Source: JBBDRW01 sp040905265
GTDB lineage: Bacteria; Bacteroidota; Rhodothermia; Balneolales; Balneolaceae
NCBI GenBank assembly: GCA_040905265.1
Contig: JBBDRW010000149.1
Location: 1 to 21,284 of the forward strand
Reading direction: 5' to 3'
Length of the DNA: 21,284 bases
The notes under the pieces: model-generated
What the model saw: only the letters and a program-made list of their open reading frames with translations
Told to the model about the DNA's origin: nothing
Database searches by the model: none
Part shown: positions 15,388 to 21,284 of the stretch, piece after piece
How the letters are laid out: every line of letters starts with the position of its first letter
How positions within the stretch are numbered: position 1 is the first letter of the stretch
Made by a program: the position numbers and the translations under genes

Positions 15388-18300
15388 TTAGGTACTGTCA
15401 GCAAGTGGATCCGGCCCCTCCTGCGTTTCCTGCTCCTCTTGCACTTCTTCATCCCGTTCTTTGATGCCCAAGAGGCGGAGAAGTGTGTCCCGTACCCTGT
15501 GTCTGAACTCTTTCCACGAGTTAAACTGAACCTGGGCCTCCAGTCCAATTCCGTTCATCTCCTGTGTTTGTCGCGAATCCGTACCGCTTGTATTGACAAG
15601 AGTCGGATCCTGGCGGTGAAAAGCGGTGAGTGCAAACGTACGACTGATCCGGTAGGTAGCTCCAAGGTCTCCGATGTCACTTTGAGCTCCTGTAATCTGG
15701 CCTTCACGTCTCAGTATGAGTCGGTCATCATACAGACGAAGGGCAACGCCCAGATCGATCTGATTGTATGGAGTCAGGTTAAAATCGATATCCAGAGCCA
15801 TATCACTTCGCAGGATGGAATTGATCTGATCGGACAACAATGGATTGATGACCTGGCTTGAAATCAACGGGTTTACGACAACAGCTCCACCAGCCGGCAG
15901 GCTTTCCCGGAAAGCTTCACCGCTTCCACCCTCGGCGGTTATCGAAGAGGGGGGGATAAAGTTTCCGGTCAGCAGAATGCTGGTCGCCTGTAGCAATTTC
16001 TCCTCTTCATTTCGATTCAGGTTATTAATCTGAGCTGTAAGTGTCGGGTCCATTGTCCCTTCGATACCGGAAGGCAAGTTGAAATAGAAGTCATTCTCCG
16101 GAGTGCTGATCGTACCGCCGATATTGAGGATGATGTCTATCGGAAATCGTTGTCCCCGTTCAATATTGGTACCAGTGGTTGTCGCAAGGAGAGAAGAGAG
16201 GTCCGGCCTTGCACGATAGGAGGCATTTACGTTTAATCTGGCGTTTGCCGGATCACCTTCCCAAATAATAGAACCGCCATCCTGCAGCAGAAATCGACGC
16301 GAGATGATGTCACCCGCTACAAACTGGTACTCCCCACTTACGATACCCATGCGTCCAAAGAGACTGAAATTCTGATCGTCCAGTGTCAGACGCATCTGTC
16401 CGGTTCCGTTGGCTGTCAGGATTTCATTGGTAACGGGGTCGAAAATGAGCTGAAAGTTGACCTGGTCGTCTGCAAGAAATTGAAGATCCAGTGTAAATCT
16501 TTCCACAAATGTCAGATCCCTGGGAATTTCCTGAAATCCGGAGGTACTGCCAGGGGATTCTCCATTTCCAAGGGCATCTCTCCAGGATCCATCCAGCTGG
16601 AAACTATCTACAAACTGAATGAAGTTCTGAGCCTGTTCCAGGTCAGTATCATCGAGCAATGGAACCGAAATAGTTGAGTTCTGGGATAAAACGATCGGCT
16701 CTGTGGTTCTCAGAAATGGGGAGAAATTGGACCCGGTAATTCTGGCCTGACCTGTTCCCCGTGTACGGGCATAAAACGGAATATCAGGGTCATAAGGGTT
16801 GTTCATGAACAACAGATTATTCATGTCCAGTGTCAGATCCATGTAGTTGGTGGGAGAAAAATCATCCAGGTCAACATTGCCGGATAGCAGACCGCTGCCT
16901 CCCTCTGCATCATGTAGTTGAATATCGTTAAAGAGCAGGCCGTCCTCTTTACTAAAGATCAGATTGCCATTCAGAGTGTATTCGACATTGGTAAAAACCG
17001 GTGTTCCATTGACATTGTCGATATCGAAGGAGGAGTAAAAGTCAAATTCATTCAACGAGCCACTGATCTCACCACTTCCCGAGGCACTCCCCTCCATTTC
17101 AGCGATTATGCCCGGGACAATCACCGGGACAATCCACATATCGATTTCGCGCATGTCGGCTTCAAACCGGTAGAGCTCACGATTGGGGTCCGACGGATCA
17201 GGAGTACGCAAATAGCCTGTCAAAGTAATATTCTGGCCAATATTGTCATTTCCTTCCAGATAGTCAGCGTATCGGTCGGGGTCGGTAAGGATTGAGATCC
17301 GGGTATCAAACCGTTCGTCATCCGGTGCGTAGACACTGTTAATCCGGACATCACCGGCCAGCCTGTCATTGAGTTGAAACCGGTTTACAGTGAGATCTCC
17401 CTGAAAACCCGGAATTCGTGTCAGGCTCTGAGTCTGAAAATCCCCGTTCATTACTCCGGCGAAGCTGACTCTGCCTCCGATCATATCTGAAATCCGATCC
17501 AGCCTCAGATCCCGTACCCGGTACTGAACATGTTCTGATGGGTCCGGGCTATAGATTCCGGAGATTTCCAACCGTTCGTTATTGTTGACAAAGTTCAGAT
17601 TGTCGATCCGCAGAGATTGGTTCACAAACCAGGTCAGCATCGGCTTGCCGCTAGCTGTCCATTCATACTGCTCGTTACCAAGCCGGAAATCGTCGATCGA
17701 TACAGCGACGCTGTCCGGGTATAGGCTGGACAGGAGAGTAAGATCAAGCTCGGCGTCATCATCCCTGTTCGAAGCTGAGTAGCGTACCATCAGGCTATCC
17801 TCACGCATGGAACCATTCAGTGTGGCATCCCTGAGTTCAAATTCCCGGAAAGTCATTACGTCGGAATGCAGTTGCAGATCAACGGTTCCATACTCCTGAA
17901 AACTCTGGCCATGGCGGAAGCCTGCGGTCATAGTTGCCTGGAGTCCTTCTGCCCGGATATTCCTGATGAGTTGAGATTCATCGGCAGCGGATGCCGTCAG
18001 CAGAAGACGGTCTGCATCCGCATTCAGGCTGGCTTGCAATTGAGCACGGCTGTTAAACCTGGGCTGGCCTGGCAGATAGTAGTGAAGCAGGCCGATATCT
18101 TTCATCTCCATCTGGAGTGTCAGGTTTGCCGGACGGAGTTCAGTCAGTTGTTCATCCGGTAGCGGGTTGGAGACGAAAGTAGTATCAAATAATACTTCAC
18201 TGGCGACCTGTTCATGGAGATAATCGCTCCAGTGGTGATAAAGATCTGCCAGATGGCTCGGGTAGAACTCTCCGGTCACCTCTGCATCGAAAAAGCTGCT

Positions 18301-20115
18301 GGTCAGCCTGAAATTTCGTTCTCCGTTCCCCGGCCGGTTCAGATCCATATAGAGCTGGTGCGGACGCAGGGTCTCTGAACCTATAACCGACCGTTCAACC
18401 TGAATACTACCTCTGCCAAAAAGGTCATCCAGGTTTGTGCCCTCTATATCTGTATTGACAGTAAAGGTGAGATGTGTCCGGGGGTATGTTTCAAGGCCAA
18501 GCAGCCGGTTTAGATGGATATTTGTGAAATCTCCCTGAAAACGCAATGAGTGAACGGAGCCGTTCCGGTTATAGGTGCCGGAGGTTTCAACTTCTGAATC
18601 AGAGCCATCGACTCTCAACTCATGGTAGACAGAACCTTCGTCAGCCCGGCTGTATAGTCGGCTGCTTTCGAAGTCAAGCTGGTTGATATATCCACTATCC
18701 AGCTCTGCGGTCACTGTCAGATTAAGGTTTTCAGGATTAAATCCACGACCGGACAGCATGAGAGTACCGTTGAGAAGCGACCTCTGAACCCATTCCGGAT
18801 AGAGCGGGGAGAAGTCCACCTCAGAGAGGAGCAACTCCGCTTCATATTGAAACGGCTCGGATAGATCACTATGTCCGGAAATTTGCAGTTCTCCATTTGG
18901 TGTTTCAATATCGAGTTCTGTTTCTATCTGTTGTATATTACCTGAAATCCTGCCACGTAATCTGCTGCCTGACAAGTGTCTCAACTGTTCGTTCGTCTGA
19001 AACCGGGAGAAGAGAGCCGATAACTCATTATTGGAAAGGTTGGCATGGTCCAGGTTGGCATCAAACGCAAGGTCATCACTGCCGATATCTCGTATCTGTC
19101 CGGTCAGTTGCATCGCACTCTCACCGGATTGGATAAATAACCGGTCTACCCATAGTGAATCTCTGCTGCCAGTGATATCGATTTCCGGTTCCAGATAGAG
19201 ATGGTAGCCGGACAGGCCGGGGAAAAGCAGGGAGAGGTCATCCGTATGTACTCCGGAATCCTGCAGGGTTAACCGGTACTCTGCTCTGCTGAACTGGCCG
19301 GCCGGATCATGACTGAACAAATCCAGCGGAGTAGCTTCTGCGGAAAACCGGATTGCAGATTCACGAGTTGACATTGAAAACCCGTTGAATTCCAGAAATT
19401 GTTGGTCGTTAAAAATCTGCCCCTGAAGGGAGACCTCTTCCCACACTGTATTTGGGAGTTCGGCCCGAAACTCTTCGATTTCAAGAAGTCGATGTAACGG
19501 GTTAATTTCAAGGAAGAGGGTGGTTGTCAGGTTTTCAAAAATCAGTGGCCGGGGAAGGGAGAACGATGCGTTGTTAAAGTGATCCGTATCCAATGTAACC
19601 CGCCCCCCTATAATAGTCAGACTCGGTGCCAGAAGCTGCAGTTGTTGAAGATCTCTTGTCGGCAGCTCTTCCAACTGTTGGTCCCGGTTGGCCCGGCTCT
19701 CAAACACCCTGATCAGGGGGTGCCCTCCTTCTTCATCCTGGATCAGCCGGATCTCAGGCTCTATGAGAGTAAATTGCCGTATTGAAACCTGGCGTTGCAA
19801 AAGGTCCCAGATACTCATGCTGATTCTGCTGCGCGGCAGGCTTACAACGGGGGATAGCGAGTCTCCCGGGGCGTAGAGATAACTCTCTTGCAGCGTAATA
19901 TCCCATGGGATCATACCGCTCACTTCTCCTATCCGAAGTGTTCCCTGAAACTCGTTGTTGAATCTCTCCGTGAGCGAGTCTGCTATATATGTTTTTCCAA
20001 TCGGAAGCTGCAAAGATACAAATGCAATCAAAAGTGCCGATAAAACGGCCACCGTTAGCAGGGCTGCTATCCAGAGGAAGAATTTCCAAATTTTATGTAA
20101 CCAGCGTAAAAACAA
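15388..20115 (-). CDS. tamB: TamB-like translocation and assembly module protein
   Basis: This 1575-residue protein has one N-terminal membrane anchor (about residues 12-36) followed by a very long beta-strand-rich periplasmic region. It contains many short repeats of the AsmA/TamB type, such as LSGNVDLDDFSPTNYMDLTL. The C-terminal DUF490 domain is recognisable by ARLNVNASYRARPDLSSLL, FPIDIILNIGGTISTPENDF, LLSDQINSILRSD and LGVALRLYDDRLILRREGQI. TamB proteins span the periplasm and are implicated in phospholipid transport or outer-membrane protein assembly, with TamA in Proteobacteria. The only usable start is TTG 20115: no ATG lies between the upstream in-frame stop and codon 67, which is past the anchor. 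A hydrophilic, acidic tail of about 44 residues follows the last strand. It lies 128 bases after aroB and 124 bases before rnr. Confidence 0.9.
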   Translation of the reverse strand: MFLRWLHKIWKFFLWIAALLTVAVLSALLIAFVSLQLPIGKTYIADSLTERFNNEFQGTLRIGEVSGMIPWDITLQESYLYAPGDSLSPVVSLPRSRISMSIWDLLQRQVSIRQFTLIEPEIRLIQDEEGGHPLIRVFESRANRDQQLEELPTRDLQQLQLLAPSLTIIGGRVTLDTDHFNNASFSLPRPLIFENLTTTLFLEINPLHRLLEIEEFRAELPNTVWEEVSLQGQIFNDQQFLEFNGFSMSTRESAIRFSAEATPLDLFSHDPAGQFSRAEYRLTLQDSGVHTDDLSLLFPGLSGYHLYLEPEIDITGSRDSLWVDRLFIQSGESAMQLTGQIRDIGSDDLAFDANLDHANLSNNELSALFSRFQTNEQLRHLSGSRLRGRISGNIQQIETELDIETPNGELQISGHSDLSEPFQYEAELLLSEVDFSPLYPEWVQRSLLNGTLMLSGRGFNPENLNLTVTAELDSGYINQLDFESSRLYSRADEGSVYHELRVDGSDSEVETSGTYNRNGSVHSLRFQGDFTNIHLNRLLGLETYPRTHLTFTVNTDIEGTNLDDLFGRGSIQVERSVIGSETLRPHQLYMDLNRPGNGERNFRLTSSFFDAEVTGEFYPSHLADLYHHWSDYLHEQVASEVLFDTTFVSNPLPDEQLTELRPANLTLQMEMKDIGLLHYYLPGQPRFNSRAQLQASLNADADRLLLTASAADESQLIRNIRAEGLQATMTAGFRHGQSFQEYGTVDLQLHSDVMTFREFELRDATLNGSMREDSLMVRYSASNRDDDAELDLTLLSSLYPDSVAVSIDDFRLGNEQYEWTASGKPMLTWFVNQSLRIDNLNFVNNNERLEISGIYSPDPSEHVQYRVRDLRLDRISDMIGGRVSFAGVMNGDFQTQSLTRIPGFQGDLTVNRFQLNDRLAGDVRINSVYAPDDERFDTRISILTDPDRYADYLEGNDNIGQNITLTGYLRTPDPSDPNRELYRFEADMREIDMWIVPVIVPGIIAEMEGSASGSGEISGSLNEFDFYSSFDIDNVNGTPVFTNVEYTLNGNLIFSKEDGLLFNDIQLHDAEGGSGLLSGNVDLDDFSPTNYMDLTLDMNNLLFMNNPYDPDIPFYARTRGTGQARITGSNFSPFLRTTEPIVLSQNSTISVPLLDDTDLEQAQNFIQFVDSFQLDGSWRDALGNGESPGSTSGFQEIPRDLTFVERFTLDLQFLADDQVNFQLIFDPVTNEILTANGTGQMRLTLDDQNFSLFGRMGIVSGEYQFVAGDIISRRFLLQDGGSIIWEGDPANARLNVNASYRARPDLSSLLATTTGTNIERGQRFPIDIILNIGGTISTPENDFYFNLPSGIEGTMDPTLTAQINNLNRNEEEKLLQATSILLTGNFIPPSSITAEGGSGEAFRESLPAGGAVVVNPLISSQVINPLLSDQINSILRSDMALDIDFNLTPYNQIDLGVALRLYDDRLILRREGQITGAQSDIGDLGATYRISRTFALTAFHRQDPTLVNTSGTDSRQTQEMNGIGLEAQVQFNSWKEFRHRVRDTLLRLLGIKERDEEVQEEQETQEGPDPLADST

Positions 20116-20243
20116 TAGAATAAATTTAAAGTATAGTAATATAAGGCTTTCAATAGCTTCACAAAAACGGAACTATGACAATCCCGGATACTCCTGAACG
20201 GAGTTCGTCCCGTCAGGTTCTGCGCGTCCGGAACCGGAGACAT

Positions 20244-21284
20244 TTACTCAGACTGATTCTTCAGATATTGAAGCGTCTCATGCCAGGCCTGACGTATAAG
20301 AGCTCTGTCGTCGGTTTCATGAATATAGGGGGCACCCCAGGAGCGGAGCAGAACCAGGCGGTGCTGTTCCGAACGCTTTTTCTTGTCTGAATTCATGTTT
20401 TCAAGAAGTCTTTCTACGGGCAGTTCGAACAGTTTTCTGTCGAAGCTGTATAACGGTTCAAATGGCCTGAAACGTATCTCATCAATATCTGAACCTTGAT
20501 ATCGTGACATCCGTGCCGCCGCCAGCATGCCGATGAATACGGCCTCTCCATGAGTAATTTTGTCATACCCGGCACTCTTTTCAAGCGAGTGGGCAAATGT
20601 ATGTCCAAAGTTGAGAAATGCACGCACTCCACTCTCTTTTTCATCCTCCTCCACAATACTCGCTTTAATCTGAACAGATTTGTGAATCAGCGATTGGAGG
20701 AGTGGAGAGTCAGCCCGCTTGTCACGTTTCAAAAAAAACAACTCGCACTCTTCAAATATTGACGGCATTTGGATTGAAGCGTATTTAAGGATTTCGCTGA
20801 CTCCATTTGCCCACTCTTTCTCCGGAAGCGTCTCGAGGAAGCCGGTATCCATTATGACTGCATTCGGTTGATAGAAAGACCCGATCAGATTCTTTCCCAT
20901 GGAGTGATTGATCCCGGTTTTACCGCCGATTGAACTATCTACCATTGCCAGAAGCGTTGTAGGGAGATGAATCAACGGTATGCCGCGAAGTGTGGTTGCA
21001 GCGGCAAATCCGGCAAGATCACCCGTCACACCGCCGCCGACCGCCATCAGCGGTGTATTTCGTCGCACTTCATTTTCAAGTAAATAACTGACAATCCTCG
21101 ACCACTCCTCTTCCGATTTGGAAGGCTCTCCGGAGGGAACTTTGTAGAATCGGGCTTGCATTCCTGTACGTTCCAGCCAGGTGCGTATTCTCTCCCCGTG
21201 AAGTTGATCTACATTCTCATCGATGATGACAAATAGCAGATTACCAGGGTGAAATTCATTCAGACGATCAGGCAATCCGTGTCC
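20244..21284 (-). CDS. aroB: 3-dehydroquinate synthase (5' end beyond window)
   Basis: This cytoplasmic enzyme catalyses the second step of the shikimate pathway, turning DAHP into 3-dehydroquinate using NAD+ and a divalent metal. The visible 346 residues include GGGVTGDLAGFAA (NAD-binding) and IPLIHLPTTLLAMVDSSIGG, followed by KTGIN. They also include ANGVSEILKYA, LNFGHTFAHSLE and THGEAV, supplying the Glu and two His metal ligands. The frame stays open to the window edge (Gly-His-Gly before a TTG codon), and a family N-terminus of about ten more residues is expected, so the start lies outside. The usual Ala in the G-x-AE-x-x-K-Y motif is Ser here. The tamB-like gene follows on the same strand after 128 bases with no convincing terminator between. 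Confidence 0.97.
   Translation of the reverse strand, partial: GHGLPDRLNEFHPGNLLFVIIDENVDQLHGERIRTWLERTGMQARFYKVPSGEPSKSEEEWSRIVSYLLENEVRRNTPLMAVGGGVTGDLAGFAAATTLRGIPLIHLPTTLLAMVDSSIGGKTGINHSMGKNLIGSFYQPNAVIMDTGFLETLPEKEWANGVSEILKYASIQMPSIFEECELFFLKRDKRADSPLLQSLIHKSVQIKASIVEEDEKESGVRAFLNFGHTFAHSLEKSAGYDKITHGEAVFIGMLAAARMSRYQGSDIDEIRFRPFEPLYSFDRKLFELPVERLLENMNSDKKKRSEQHRLVLLRSWGAPYIHETDDRALIRQAWHETLQYLKNQSE

Noticed and set aside
20190..20204. ACTCC/GGAGT hairpin between aroB and tamB-like as a terminator
   Set aside because: The stem is 5 bases with no T-run on the minus strand.

Overview
The window reads as chromosomal DNA of a Gram-negative bacterium of the Bacteroidota/Balneolota/Rhodothermota kind. 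The support is indirect but consistent. There is an OstA-like/LptC lipopolysaccharide-transport pair, a TamB-like protein, an Omp85-type barrel fused to a PD40 propeller, and an HU/IHF-like protein of Bacteroidota style. Shine-Dalgarno sequences are nearly absent. Perfect TAnnTTTG elements lie upstream of icd and of the histidine kinase gene, matching the Bacteroidota -7 promoter consensus. No species can be named from the sequence alone. I see no mobile element, CRISPR array, tRNA or rRNA.

Layout. Positions 1-165 hold the 3' end of an unassigned plus-strand gene. icd (NADP-dependent isocitrate dehydrogenase) follows on the minus strand, with a clear terminator at 335-374. A 428-base divergent spacer leads to a plus-strand run: a HisKA_2-type membrane histidine kinase with a degenerate ATPase domain, a two-domain dCTP deaminase, and rsmE (16S rRNA U1498 methyltransferase). 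The end of rsmE overlaps, tail to tail, the end of a minus-strand group whose transcription order is AGCS sodium/amino-acid symporter, lptC-like lipoprotein, ostA-like protein. A 330-base divergent spacer with repeated GATTTTGCAAA-type motifs separates that group from a plus-strand HU/IHF-like gene. The rest is a minus-strand run in transcription order aroB (5' end beyond the window), tamB-like, rnr (RNase R), and a 1119-residue metallopeptidase-like/PD40/Omp85-like barrel protein.

How the genes relate. Most are housekeeping: TCA cycle, nucleotide metabolism, rRNA modification, shikimate pathway, RNA turnover and nucleoid structure. The coherent theme is envelope biogenesis: LptC plus OstA-like for lipopolysaccharide transport, and a TamB-like protein near an Omp85-like barrel. 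In Proteobacteria TamB works with the Omp85 protein TamA. Here the nearby barrel carries an HExxH peptidase-like domain and a TolB-type propeller where TamA has POTRA domains. That pairing is an inference and is the observation most worth following. The next most interesting points are the degenerate kinase domain and a shared intergenic element upstream of rnr and in the AGCS/HU spacer.
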